Shown: positions 22,481 through 31,178 of the stretch, piece by piece
Layout: every line of letters starts with the position of its first letter
How positions within the stretch are numbered: the first letter of the stretch is position 1
The notes under the pieces: generated by a model
What the model was told of the DNA's origin: nothing
What the model saw: only the letters and a program-made list of their open reading frames with translations
Databases searched by the model: none
Assembly: GCF_019599295.1 (NCBI RefSeq)
Contig: NZ_JAIEWN010000031.1
Coordinates: forward strand, 1-64,000
From: Oscillochloris sp. ZM17-4
Lineage (GTDB): Bacteria > Chloroflexota > Chloroflexia > Chloroflexales > Chloroflexaceae
Reading direction: 5' to 3'
DNA: 64,000 bases
Made by a program: the position numbers and the translations under genes

Positions 22481-22803
22481 CAAGCAGACGTCAAAATAAA
22501 TTCGCTGACCTGATCAGCGCTGTGCGCGATGGCGAAGAGACGCCGGTCGTTGATGCGCCGGCCGTGCCGCCCCAGATAGTCACGGAACCTACTCCCCAGG
22601 AAAAAGCAGGCATTGATCCGCCCCACCGCGGGCGCCCGCTGACGGGCAAACGGAGCAACCCTGACTTTGAGCAGGTGACGGCGTACATCCGTCGCGACAC
22701 TAATATCCAGATAAAGATTGCGCTGCTTCAGGAAGGCAACACCCGCGACTTCAGCGACCTGGTGGAGGATCTGCTTCAGGCGTGGCTCCTCAATCGACAA
22801 TAG
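22477..22803 (+). CDS. ribbon-helix-helix partition partner (ParG-like)
   Basis: 108 residues. The N-terminal 45 residues are polar and probably flexible; residues about 50-108 read GRPLTGKRSNPDFEQVTAYI and continue with a beta strand, then the two helices IQIKIALLQEG and DFSDLVEDLLQAWLL, the standard RHH arrangement of plasmid partition centromere-binding proteins. The mobile N-terminus would stimulate the ParA ATPase, and the RHH dimer would bind the GTACGC repeats on either side. The gene overlaps parA by 4 bp and is followed 24 bp later by the large repeat array. Confidence 0.82.
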   Translation: MTSRRQNKFADLISAVRDGEETPVVDAPAVPPQIVTEPTPQEKAGIDPPHRGRPLTGKRSNPDFEQVTAYIRRDTNIQIKIALLQEGNTRDFSDLVEDLLQAWLLNRQ

Positions 22804-22826
22804 CGTGGGTACGACTTAGGTTTTCA

Positions 22827-23008
22827 CGTACGCAGCATGGCGCGTACGCAGCATGGCGCGTACGCAGCATGGCACGTATGCAGCATGGCGCGTACGCAGC
22901 ATGGCGCGTACGCAGCATGGCGCGTACGCAGCATGGCGCGTACGCAGCATGGCGCGTACGCAGCATGGCGCGTACGCAGCATGGCACCATGGCGCCATGC
23001 TGCGTACG
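22827..23008. repeat. 16-bp tandem repeat array with an inverted terminal copy (centromere-like)
   Basis: Ten head-to-tail copies of CGTACGCAGCATGGCG (22827-22986; copies 3, 4 and 10 have single changes) and, after 6 bp, one exact inverted copy (22993-23008). The junction forms a hairpin. The unit shares CGTACGCA with the array upstream of parA. ACTTAGGTTTT occurs just before this array (22814-22824), and a close match (ACTTAGGTTTT at 21809-21819) just after the upstream one. Confidence 0.93.
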
Positions 23009-23144
23009 CGCCATGCCGCCCCATGTTCTGAAAGAGAAGATCACAGAGGTCGCGAGCAGAAGGTGCCGCAAGGCTTGCAGAAGAAGATGATATGGAGCAA
23101 GGATAGCCGCGTGTGGGGACGTATAATACTTCGGGTAATAGCCA

Positions 23145-26100
23145 TTATTCGACCTCTATCACCCCTCCAGACGATAAACGTCTCCCAGCCCCCAGATCAT
23201 CCCCCACCCCCTCCAGGTCCATCTCCGTCTCCACCGCTGCGGCCGCCGGGGCCAGGCTGGCCTCCACCGCCTCGACGGCGTCCACCACCAGCTGCGGGCT
23301 GTCGCGCCGGTTGTCCACCTTGGCCGTGATCTTCAGCACCGCGTCGTTCTGGAGCAGGTCGCCGCACTTGGCCAGGCTCTTGGGGAAGACCACGATCTCG
23401 ATCGTGCTGGTCGTGTCCTCCAGCACGCCCACCAGCATGGCGTCGCCCTTCTTGGTGGTGATCCGGCGCACCCCGCCCAGCAGGCCGATGAAGGTCAGCG
23501 ACTTGCCGATATGCTCCTCGGTGATGTCGCCCAGCAGCGTCACCCCGCGCATATCGACGCCCTCCAGCGACTTGGACACCGGGTCCTCGGAGACGTTCAG
23601 GCCGAGCAGCTCCTTCTCCCAGAGCAGCTCCTCCTTGTTCTCGGCCGGGGTGGGCTGGATGATCGGCATGGGGATGCGCGAGACGTTGACGCTAGAGGGA
23701 CCGCCGACGCTCTCGCCGAACATGTCGAACAGGCTGCCCTGGCCGACCTCCTTGGCCTTCTGGGCCTCGATCCCGGCGGCGAGCGCCTGGTCGAGGATGG
23801 CCAGCTTCTGGCGGCGGGTGCCGGGCAGCGCGTCGAGGGCGCCGGCCTTGATCAGGCTCTCGACGACACGCTTGTTCAGGGCGTTGCGGTCGACCCGCGC
23901 GCACAGATCCTCCAGCGAGCTGAAGTCGCCGCCCTCCTCGCGGGCCGCGATGATCGCCTCGACCGGCCCCTCGCCCACGTTCTTGATCGCCGCCATGCCG
24001 AAGCGGATGGCCCGGTTGAACTTCACGCCGGGGGGGAGGGGCGCCCCCTTGTGGTCGCCCCCGATCGGCTCAATATCGAAGCCCTTCGTCGAGCGGTTCA
24101 CGCAGGGGCTGAGCACCGCCACGCCCAGGCGCCGGCTCTCCAGCGCGCTCTTGGCCACGTCCTCCGTCACCCCGCCCGAGCCGGTCAGCACGGCGGCCAT
24201 ATACTCGACCGGGTAATTCACCTTGAGCCAGGCCGTCTGGTAGCTGAGCAGCCCGTAGAGCGTGGCGTGGGGCCGGTTGAAGGAGTAGCCGGCGAAGGGC
24301 AGGATCAGCTCCCAGAGCTCATCGGCGACCGCCTGGCTGATGCCCTTCTTGCGGCAGCCCTCCTTGAAGATCGCCCCGTTCTCGGCCATCAGCTGCTTGT
24401 TCTTCTTGCTGATCGCCTTGATCACGATGTAGGCCTGGCCCAGGGTGTAGTCGGCCACCGTCTGGAGCAGCTGCATGATCTGCTCCTGGTAGACGATCAC
24501 GCCGTAGGTGTCCTCCAGGATGGGCTTGAGGATGGGGTGCAGGTAGTGGATGCCGCCGGGGTTGTTCTTGCCCTGGATGTAGCTCGGGATCTGCTCAAGC
24601 GGGCCGGGCCGGTAGAGCGCCACCATGGCGTAGAGGTCGTCCACGCGGGTCGGCTTGAGCTGCACGAGGTAGCGGGTCATGCCCGCCGACTCCAGCTGGA
24701 AGACGTTCTTCGTCTCGCCGCGGCCGAGCGCCTGGAAGGTCTTCACATCATCGGTGGGGATGTCGGTCAGCTCCATCTTCTTGCCGGTGGTGCGCTCGAT
24801 GTAGCGCATGGCCTCGGCCACCGCCGAGAGGTTGGTCAGGCCGAGGATGTCCATCTTCAGCAGACCCATCTTGGCCAGGGTCGGCCCCTCGAACGAGGCC
24901 ATGACGCCGTGCTCGTCCTTGGTGGTGTGCTGGAGCGGCACCATCTCCTCAAGCGGCGTGCGCGACACCACCACGCCGCAGGCGTGGGTGCCGACGTTGC
25001 GCATGCGCCCCTCGACCTTCTGGGCCCAGTCGATCACCTCGGCCAGGTGCGGCTGCGTCTCGTGGATCTGCTTGAGCTCGGGCACCTTCTCCAGGGCCTG
25101 GGCGATCGTGGTGCCCACCGGCAGCGAGGGGATCAGCTTGGCGACCCGGTCCACCTCGGAGAGCTCGACGCCGAGCACGCGGCCCATATCGCGCAGGGCG
25201 GCCTTGGCCCCCAGGGTGCCGTAGGTGATGATCTGGGCGACGTTCTCGCGGCCGTACTTCCCGGCGATATAGTCGAGGATCTCGCCGCGCCGCGAGTCGG
25301 CGAAGTCGGTGTCGATATCGGGCATCTCCAGGCGCTCGCGCGAGAGGAAGCGCTCGAAGAGCAGCTTGTTCGCCACCGGGTCCACGTCGGTGATGCCCAG
25401 GCAGTAGAGCACCAGCGAGGCCCCGGCCGAGCCTCTGGGCAGGCAGGGGATGCCGCGCGAGCGCGCGTACTTCACATAGTCCCAGACGATCAGCATATAG
25501 TCGGGGAATCCGGTGGCGTTGATTACGTCAAGCTCGTCATCAAGCCGGGCGATGTAGTTGGCCGGCGGGTTGCCGGCGAACTTCTTCATCAGCCCCTCCT
25601 CGCAGACCAGGCGCAGGTAGGATGAGGCGTCGTGGCCGGCGGGGATCTCGAACTGCGGCAGCTGGACGCGGCCGAACTCCAGCTTGAGGTTGCACATGTC
25701 GGCGATGCGCCGGGTGTTCTCCATCGGCGCGGTGCCATAGCGCTGGAACTTCTGCCACATCTCCTCGCCAGACATGATGTGGTAGCTGTCGTCCATCATG
25801 TAGCCCTTGCCGCAGAACTCCTTGTAGGTCAGGTTCATGCCCATCGACATCACCATGTGCTGCGTCTGCATATCCTCGCGGCGCACAAAGTGGGTGTCGT
25901 TGGTGACGACCATGGGGATGCCGAGATCCTGGCCGATCCGCATCAGCTCGTCGTTGATGCCCTCAAGTTCGGGGGTGTTCTCGTGGAGCTGTAGCTCAAG
26001 GAAGTAGTTGTCGGGGCCGAGCAGGTCGCGGTAGTAGGCCGCGTGCTCGACGGCCTGCTTGCGCTGCTGGGCCGTCAGGCTCTGGATAACCTCGCCGGCG

Positions 26101-26528
26101 ATGCATGCCGAGGTGACGACCAGGCCCTCGTGGTGCTGCTCCAGCAGCGCGCGGTCGATGCGCGGGCGGGCGAAGACGCCCTTGCCCATGCCGTCGAGGT
26201 GCGCGCGGCTGGTCAGCTTCACCAGGTTGCGGTAGCCGACCTCGTTCTTGGCCAGCAGCAGCAGGTGGTAGTAGTTCTTGCCGCCGCGGGTCATCGCGTC
26301 AGTGCGCGAGCCGGGGGCCATGTAGGCCTCCATGCCGATGATCGGCTTGATCCCGGCCTTCTTCGCGGCGTCGTAGAACTCCATCGCCCCGTACATCACG
26401 CCGTGGTCGGTCAGGGCGATGCTGTCCATCCCCAGCTCGCCGGCCCGCGCCGCGATCGCCTTCGTCGCCGCGTACCCGTCCAGCAGGCTGTACTCCGAGT
26501 GGACGTGTAGATGGGTGAAGTCTTTCAT
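23145..26528 (-). CDS. dnaE: DNA polymerase III alpha subunit
   Basis: 1127 residues, typical DnaE1 length. The N-terminal PHP domain begins FTHLHVHSEYSLLDG and has LTDHGVMYGA. The polymerase active-site region contains GVELSEVDRVAKLIPSLP and PDIDTDFADSRRGEIL (catalytic Asp residues). Later come the helix-hairpin-helix region, then an OB-fold near the C-terminus (ITTKKGDAMLVGVLEDTT). It is the replicative polymerase. It lies alone on the minus strand, with DnaA boxes upstream and the partition repeats at its 3' side. Confidence 0.97.
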   Translation of the reverse strand: MKDFTHLHVHSEYSLLDGYAATKAIAARAGELGMDSIALTDHGVMYGAMEFYDAAKKAGIKPIIGMEAYMAPGSRTDAMTRGGKNYYHLLLLAKNEVGYRNLVKLTSRAHLDGMGKGVFARPRIDRALLEQHHEGLVVTSACIAGEVIQSLTAQQRKQAVEHAAYYRDLLGPDNYFLELQLHENTPELEGINDELMRIGQDLGIPMVVTNDTHFVRREDMQTQHMVMSMGMNLTYKEFCGKGYMMDDSYHIMSGEEMWQKFQRYGTAPMENTRRIADMCNLKLEFGRVQLPQFEIPAGHDASSYLRLVCEEGLMKKFAGNPPANYIARLDDELDVINATGFPDYMLIVWDYVKYARSRGIPCLPRGSAGASLVLYCLGITDVDPVANKLLFERFLSRERLEMPDIDTDFADSRRGEILDYIAGKYGRENVAQIITYGTLGAKAALRDMGRVLGVELSEVDRVAKLIPSLPVGTTIAQALEKVPELKQIHETQPHLAEVIDWAQKVEGRMRNVGTHACGVVVSRTPLEEMVPLQHTTKDEHGVMASFEGPTLAKMGLLKMDILGLTNLSAVAEAMRYIERTTGKKMELTDIPTDDVKTFQALGRGETKNVFQLESAGMTRYLVQLKPTRVDDLYAMVALYRPGPLEQIPSYIQGKNNPGGIHYLHPILKPILEDTYGVIVYQEQIMQLLQTVADYTLGQAYIVIKAISKKNKQLMAENGAIFKEGCRKKGISQAVADELWELILPFAGYSFNRPHATLYGLLSYQTAWLKVNYPVEYMAAVLTGSGGVTEDVAKSALESRRLGVAVLSPCVNRSTKGFDIEPIGGDHKGAPLPPGVKFNRAIRFGMAAIKNVGEGPVEAIIAAREEGGDFSSLEDLCARVDRNALNKRVVESLIKAGALDALPGTRRQKLAILDQALAAGIEAQKAKEVGQGSLFDMFGESVGGPSSVNVSRIPMPIIQPTPAENKEELLWEKELLGLNVSEDPVSKSLEGVDMRGVTLLGDITEEHIGKSLTFIGLLGGVRRITTKKGDAMLVGVLEDTTSTIEIVVFPKSLAKCGDLLQNDAVLKITAKVDNRRDSPQLVVDAVEAVEASLAPAAAAVETEMDLEGVGDDLGAGRRLSSGGVIEVE

Positions 26529-26584
26529 AAATGCTTTACACCATGATCGACATCATCAGGCGACAGCCTGATGAAAAGAGCGCG

Positions 26585-26593
26585 TTATCCACA
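26585..26593 (+). promoter_or_regulatory. DnaA box, perfect consensus
   Basis: TTATCCACA, 57 bp upstream of the dnaE start. Together with the inverted box at 26761 it may let DnaA control dnaE or the divergent gene. Confidence 0.65.
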
Positions 26594-26760
26594 ATACAGA
26601 TGTCAGAACTTGCGCATCGGGAAGCGATAGATCTACATAACGTGGGGTGAGGTGTGGGCTATCAGAGCCTGCCGAACATTATAGCACAGCCGGGCGGCTA
26701 TCGGTAGGTGTAAAGCGTACAGATTTCCGCCTACGATGGATTCTCGTAGAAACGCCCCCC

Positions 26761-26769
26761 TGTGGATAA
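26761..26769 (-). promoter_or_regulatory. DnaA box, perfect consensus, opposite orientation
   Basis: TGTGGATAA, the exact complement of the box at 26585-26593, 167 bp away. Confidence 0.65.
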
Positions 26770-26812
26770 CCGGTTGAATATGTGCAAAACGCATGAATGT
26801 ACTATACCCCAG

Positions 26813-26993
26813 GCCTCGTTGTTGCAATACCACGCGCGTGCCCGGCCCGTAAACGGGCGGGCTCTTGTTCGACGAAGGCCGCCTGCGCGGCCTCAGGCAG
26901 GCCGCGCAGGCGGCCTTCGCAGACGGGAGCCCGCGGCTTCAGCTGCCGGGCGACGCCGCACCGGCTGATGTTCGCGGTATTGCCTCGTTGTTG
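26813..26993. mobile_element. small palindromic MITE/PATE-like element between 12-bp direct repeats
   Basis: GCCTCGTTGTTG occurs at 26813-26824 and 26982-26993. Just inside, CAATACC and GGTATTG are inverted ends. The 157-bp interior holds a 21-bp perfect stem (26873-26893 with 26899-26919), a smaller hairpin CCCGGCCCGTAAACGGGCGGG near 26841 and a GAGCCCGCGG...GCCGGGC hairpin near 26927, reminiscent of IS200/IS605 ends. No coding capacity. Confidence 0.5.
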
Positions 26994-27090
26994 TTGAGAA
27001 TGGGCGCTGAATCTGCCCTTCCCCAACCGGGACATGTAACTTCATGTGCTAGAATCTAGCCCGGTCAACCCATCGTCAAAGGAGACCCGT

Positions 27091-28509
27091 ATGTCCGAGT
27101 ACCGTACCGAGAAAGACTCGCTGGGCGAGGTCCAGGTGCCCGCCGGCGCGCTCTACGGCGCGCAGACCCAGCGCGCCGTGATCAACTTCCCCGTCAGCGG
27201 GATGAAGCCCTACCCCGCCTTCGTCTGGTCGCAGGCCGTGATCAAGCGGGCCGCCGCCGAGGTCAACCGCGACCTGGGGCTGCTCGACGCCAAGCTGGCC
27301 GGGGCGATCATGGCCGCCGCCGACGAGGTGATCGCCGGCAAGCACGCCGACCAGTTTGTGGTCGACCCGTTCCAGGCCGGGGCCGGCACCTCGCACAACA
27401 TGAACGTCAACGAGGTGATCGCCAACCGGGCCAGCCAGATCCTCGGCTTCGCGATCGACGACCCCAAGAAGCCGGTCAGCCCGAACGACCATGTCAACAT
27501 GGCCCAGAGCACCAACGACACCATCCCCACCGCCATCCGCCTGGGATGCCTCTGGCGCCTGCCCGAGCTGCTGGCCGCCGTGGACGACCTGGCCGACGCC
27601 CTGGAGGCCAAGGCCAGCGAGTTCGACGATGTGGTCAAGTCGGGCCGCACCCACCTCCAGGACGCGGTGCCGGTGCGGCTGGGCCAGGAGTTCGGGGCCT
27701 ACGCCGCCGCCGTGCGCAACGACATGGAGCGGCTCGAGGCGGCCGCCGGCCGCCTGCGCCGGCTCGGCATCGGCGGCACCGCCACCGGCTCGGGCCTGAA
27801 CGCCCACCCCGAGTACCACCAGCGCATGGTCGATAAGCTCAGCGAGCTGACCGGCCACGAGCTGCGCTCCTCGGGCAACCTCTTCGAGAGCATGCAGAAC
27901 ATGGGCGACGCCGCCGACTTCTCGGCCAGCATGCGCGCCCTCTGCATCACCCTGGTGCGCGTGGCCAACGACTTCCGCATGCTCAGCTCCGGCCCCACCA
28001 CCGGCCTCGACGAGATCCGCCTGCCCGCCGTGCAGCCCGGCTCCAGCATCATGCCCGGCAAGGTCAACCCGGTGATGGCCGAGATGCTGAACATGGCCTG
28101 CTTCCACGCCCAGGGCAACGACTTTACCGTCGCCCTGGCCACCCAGGCCGGCCAGCTTGAGCTGAACGTGATGATGCCGATCATCGCCCACAACCTGTTC
28201 GAGATGATGCACGTGCTGATCGGCGCGATCAACGCCTTCACCACCAAGTGTGTCGTCGGCGTGACGGCCAACCGCGAGAAGGCCTTCGGCTGGCTGGCCA
28301 AGAACCCCATCCTGGTCACGGCGCTCAACCCGGTGATCGGCTACCTCAACGGCGCCGCCGTGGCCAAGGAGTCGCTGGCCACCGGCAAGAGCATCCGCGA
28401 GGTCGTCGTCGAGAAGGGCCTGCTGGAGGGCGACAAGGTCGACGAGCTGCTCGACGTGCGCGCCATGACCGAGGGCGGGATCATGGCCGGCGGCGGCGGC
28501 GGGGGATAG
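27091..28509 (+). CDS. aspA: aspartate ammonia-lyase / class II fumarase family (aspartase favoured)
   Basis: 472 residues from ATG 27091 (AAAGGAGA upstream). The superfamily signature GSSIMPGKVNP and the regions SGRTHLQDAVPVRLGQEF and FQAGAGTSHNMNVNEVIAN are present. QDAVP, GAGTS and GQLELNVMMP resemble aspartases more than fumarases (which usually have QDATP and GSGTS), so the reaction is more likely L-aspartate to fumarate plus ammonia; fumarate hydration cannot be excluded. The protein ends in a poly-Gly run. It is a single gene, ended by a 30-bp hairpin. Confidence 0.85.
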   Translation: MSEYRTEKDSLGEVQVPAGALYGAQTQRAVINFPVSGMKPYPAFVWSQAVIKRAAAEVNRDLGLLDAKLAGAIMAAADEVIAGKHADQFVVDPFQAGAGTSHNMNVNEVIANRASQILGFAIDDPKKPVSPNDHVNMAQSTNDTIPTAIRLGCLWRLPELLAAVDDLADALEAKASEFDDVVKSGRTHLQDAVPVRLGQEFGAYAAAVRNDMERLEAAAGRLRRLGIGGTATGSGLNAHPEYHQRMVDKLSELTGHELRSSGNLFESMQNMGDAADFSASMRALCITLVRVANDFRMLSSGPTTGLDEIRLPAVQPGSSIMPGKVNPVMAEMLNMACFHAQGNDFTVALATQAGQLELNVMMPIIAHNLFEMMHVLIGAINAFTTKCVVGVTANREKAFGWLAKNPILVTALNPVIGYLNGAAVAKESLATGKSIREVVVEKGLLEGDKVDELLDVRAMTEGGIMAGGGGGG

Positions 28510-28526
28510 GCCTCTCTGACATTGTA

Positions 28527-28589
28527 AGGGCGCAGCAGCCAGATCGGGTCACGCGCAAAGCGCGTGACCCGATCTGGCTGCTGCGCCCT
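28527..28589 (+). terminator. 30-bp perfect hairpin
   Basis: 28527-28556 pairs perfectly with 28560-28589, loop AAA. It lies between the aspartase and the phosphoesterase gene, whose ribosome-binding site follows at once. It begins with the same GGGCGCAGCAGC word seen in the hydrogenase operon. Confidence 0.75.
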
Positions 28590-28602
28590 ACGAGGTGTAT
28601 CT

Positions 28603-29418
28603 ATGCGCCTAGCCATCCTGGCCGACATCCACGGCAACCTGCCCGCCTTCGAGGCCGCCCTGGCCCACGCCCGCGCCCAGGCCCCCGACCAGATCGTGAT
28701 CGCCGGCGACATCGTCAACGGCTCGCCCGACTCGGCGGCCTGCTGGCGGCTGGCCCGCTCGCTGGGCGTGCCCATGCTGCAGGGCAACCACGAGCGCTAC
28801 GTCTACAACTACGGCACGCCGCACGCCCAGCCCAGCCTCGACCCCGAGCAGTTCGCGCCGGTGCGCTGGTCGCACGACCAGCTGAGCGCCGCCGAGCGGG
28901 CCGAGCTCGCCGCCCTGCCCGGCCACCTGCGCCTGGCCGAGGCCCCCGACCTGCTGATCGTCCACGCCTCGCAGCGCAGCGACCGCGAGTCGATCCATAA
29001 CTTTGTGACCGACGCGCAGCTCGCCGAGATGTTCCCCGCGCCCGACGCATCGCTGATCGTGCGCGGCCACAACCACGCCGGCGCGGTGCGGCCCTGGGGC
29101 GAGCGCCTGCTCGTCACCGCCGGCGCGGTCGGCCTGCCGCTCAACAATGTCACCACCGCCCAGTATCTCATCCTCGACCGGGCGCAGGGCCGCTGGAGGA
29201 TCACCCACCACTCGGTGCCCTACGACCTGGAGGCGGCCCTGCAGCGATTCCACAGCACCGGCTACCTGGCCGCCGCCGGGGTGATGGGCCGGCTGCTCTA
29301 CCGCGAGCTGGCCACCGCCAGCTTCTACATGGTGCCCTTCCTTGAGGCCTACAGCCGCTGGCGCGAGGTGGCCCCGCTCTCGCTTGAGCAGGCCCTGGAG
29401 CGGTTTCTGTCCCTCTAA
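28603..29418 (+). CDS. calcineurin-like metallophosphoesterase (YfcE type)
   Basis: 271 residues. Metal-binding motifs in order: LAILADIHGNLPAF (Asp/His), VIAGDIVNGSPD (Asp), MLQGNHERYV (Asn-His), LLIVHASQ (His) and VRGHNHAGAV (His-x-His). This is a complete dinuclear phosphodiesterase site. GAGGTG precedes the ATG at 28603. Its stop overlaps the stop of the convergent hybrid kinase by a few bases (TAA 29416-29418). Substrate unknown. Confidence 0.87.
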   Translation: MRLAILADIHGNLPAFEAALAHARAQAPDQIVIAGDIVNGSPDSAACWRLARSLGVPMLQGNHERYVYNYGTPHAQPSLDPEQFAPVRWSHDQLSAAERAELAALPGHLRLAEAPDLLIVHASQRSDRESIHNFVTDAQLAEMFPAPDASLIVRGHNHAGAVRPWGERLLVTAGAVGLPLNNVTTAQYLILDRAQGRWRITHHSVPYDLEAALQRFHSTGYLAAAGVMGRLLYRELATASFYMVPFLEAYSRWREVAPLSLEQALERFLSL

Positions 29419-31178
29419 CCCATGCCATCCATAGCGCGCCGCTGATCCGGGTTGCCGTAGATGCTGAGGTAGATGTCCAGCTGCTCGCTCAGATCATCGA
29501 GGCTGTGGCTCCCCTTACAGGTGACTCGGCGGGCCGAGTCCTGGAGCTGGGCCAGGTCGGCGCTGCTCATATCCGCGGGCATCAGCAAGACGACCGGGCA
29601 CGCGCACGACCCGGGGCGCTCGCGCAGCGTGTTGATCAGCCGGAGCCCGTCGATATCCGGCAGCAGCAGGTCAAGCACAATCGCGGCCGGCTGGCGGCTG
29701 GTGACTGCGGTCAGCGCCTCGCAGCCGCTCCGCGCGACGACGCCGCGCCAGCCGCTCGCCTCCACGTCGCCCAGGACCAGGTCGCTGGACGCGGGGTCGT
29801 CCTCGATAATCAGGACATAGTCGGCCACAGATCGGGGCGCGGGCAGCCGGCGCAGGCTCTGCGGGGGGCGGCGCTCCCCGGCCGGCCCGACGATATGGTC
29901 GGCGGCCCCGAGGGCCACCCCACACTGCTGCTTCCCATCGACACTGATCATCACGATCGGGATGTGGGCCAGATCGGGCTGCGATCGCAGGTCGGCCAGC
30001 GCCTGCCAGCCGTCGGGGCTGCGCATCAGCACATTGAGCAAGATCAGCTCCGGAAGCACATCGCGGGCCAGTTCGACGCCCTCGTCCGCGCCGACGGCCT
30101 GGACGATACAGGCCCGCTCGGGGCTGATGATCTGGGTGAGCAAACTGCCCGCCTCCTGACTCTCGTCGATCAGCAGCACAATATTCTCGCTGACGACCGG
30201 CAGATCCGCGTCGGGGTTAGCGCCCGCCCCGTTTGGCACAATCGGCGCGTGGTCTCCCGGCAGGGTCGGCTCGCTGGGGGCGATCAGCGGCAGCCGCATC
30301 GTGAAGACCGACCCGACGCCGAATCTGCTCTCGACCGTGATGTCGCCGCCCAGCAGCTGGCAGAGCCGCTGGCTGAGCGCCAGGCCGAGGCCCGTGCCGC
30401 CATACCTCCGGTTCAGCGAGTCGTCGATCTGCGAGAAGGTCTTGAAGAGCTTCGACATCTGCTCGGCGGCGATGCCGATCCCGCTGTCGGCAACCGCGAA
30501 CACCACCCAATTCGCTCCGTCAACCTGCTCCTGCGTTACGGTGAGCCGGATCGTCCCCGCCTCAGTGAATTTGGTGGCGTTGCTGAGCAGGTTCAGCAGC
30601 GACTGGCGCACCTTGAGCGGGTCGGTGTACATCATCATCATGCGCGCGGGGCAGCTGACTTCGAGCGTGTTGTGGCTCTGGGAGATCAGCGGCCGGATCG
30701 TCGAGATGACATCCTCGATGAGGTAGGGCACATCGACGCGCTCGGCGGCGATAGTGAAGCTCCCCGCCTCGATCCGCGAGAGGTCGAGCACATCGTTGAT
30801 CAGGCTGAGCAGGTGCCGCCCGGCGTTGTAGATGTGGTGCAGGTCGTTGACAACGGAGCTATAGTCGCCCATCTCGACCAGATGCTCCATCATCTGGCTG
30901 TAGCCGATGATCGCGGTGAGCGGGGTGCGCAGCTCGTGGCTCATCGTCGCCAGGAACTGGGTCTTGGCGCGGTTCGCCGCCTCGGCCTCATCGCGGGCCT
31001 GCATCAGCACGACCTCTGTCTGGCGCAGCTGCGCGATCAGGCTTGAGAGCTCCTCAGCCTCTTTGAGCCGCCGCACCCCACACTCCTCGGCGAGCTTACG
31101 GTAGTATGCGGCCTCTTTGCGCGCCTGCTGGAGCTGCTCGTTGAGGGCTGTGGTGTCGTTTGCGCCCATAATCATCAC
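29415..31178 (-). CDS. hybrid sensor histidine kinase with two receiver domains
   Basis: 587 residues and no membrane segment. A coiled coil (about 10-70) leads into the HisKA motif ATMSHELRTPLTAIIGY (H81) and a full HATPase (N box LLNLLSNATKFTE, G1 DSGIGI, G2 GGTGLGL). The first receiver (about 325-440) has LILLNVLMRSPDG, Asn replacing the phosphorylated Asp, so it is probably not phosphorylated. The second (about 455-575) has IVLDLLLPDIDG and looks functional. The start overlaps the FIST gene stop by 4 bp, so FIST is likely its sensory partner. Confidence 0.92.
   Translation of the reverse strand: MMIMGANDTTALNEQLQQARKEAAYYRKLAEECGVRRLKEAEELSSLIAQLRQTEVVLMQARDEAEAANRAKTQFLATMSHELRTPLTAIIGYSQMMEHLVEMGDYSSVVNDLHHIYNAGRHLLSLINDVLDLSRIEAGSFTIAAERVDVPYLIEDVISTIRPLISQSHNTLEVSCPARMMMMYTDPLKVRQSLLNLLSNATKFTEAGTIRLTVTQEQVDGANWVVFAVADSGIGIAAEQMSKLFKTFSQIDDSLNRRYGGTGLGLALSQRLCQLLGGDITVESRFGVGSVFTMRLPLIAPSEPTLPGDHAPIVPNGAGANPDADLPVVSENIVLLIDESQEAGSLLTQIISPERACIVQAVGADEGVELARDVLPELILLNVLMRSPDGWQALADLRSQPDLAHIPIVMISVDGKQQCGVALGAADHIVGPAGERRPPQSLRRLPAPRSVADYVLIIEDDPASSDLVLGDVEASGWRGVVARSGCEALTAVTSRQPAAIVLDLLLPDIDGLRLINTLRERPGSCACPVVLLMPADMSSADLAQLQDSARRVTCKGSHSLDDLSEQLDIYLSIYGNPDQRRAMDGMG

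Larger units (their letters stand above)
26529..27090. other. 562-bp divergent intergenic region: DnaA boxes and palindromic element
   Basis: No gene. From left to right it holds a perfect 9-bp hairpin (26553-26561 with 26566-26574), two perfect DnaA boxes in opposite orientation (26585-26593, 26761-26769), and a palindromic MITE-like element between direct repeats (26813-26993). The aspartase ribosome-binding site AAGGAG lies near 27078. Confidence 0.8.

Noticed and set aside
22827-23008. CRISPR array
   Set aside because: The 16-bp units are contiguous without spacers and no cas gene is present; a partition or iteron array fits better.
22782-23329. Open frames translating the 16-bp array (MARTQHGAYAAWRV...)
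   Set aside because: Both strands and several frames stay open only because the repeat unit lacks stops; no ribosome-binding site or natural protein sequence.
26529-27090. Chromosomal origin oriC
   Set aside because: Only two DnaA boxes, no dnaA or dnaN nearby; a regulatory site is the safer reading.
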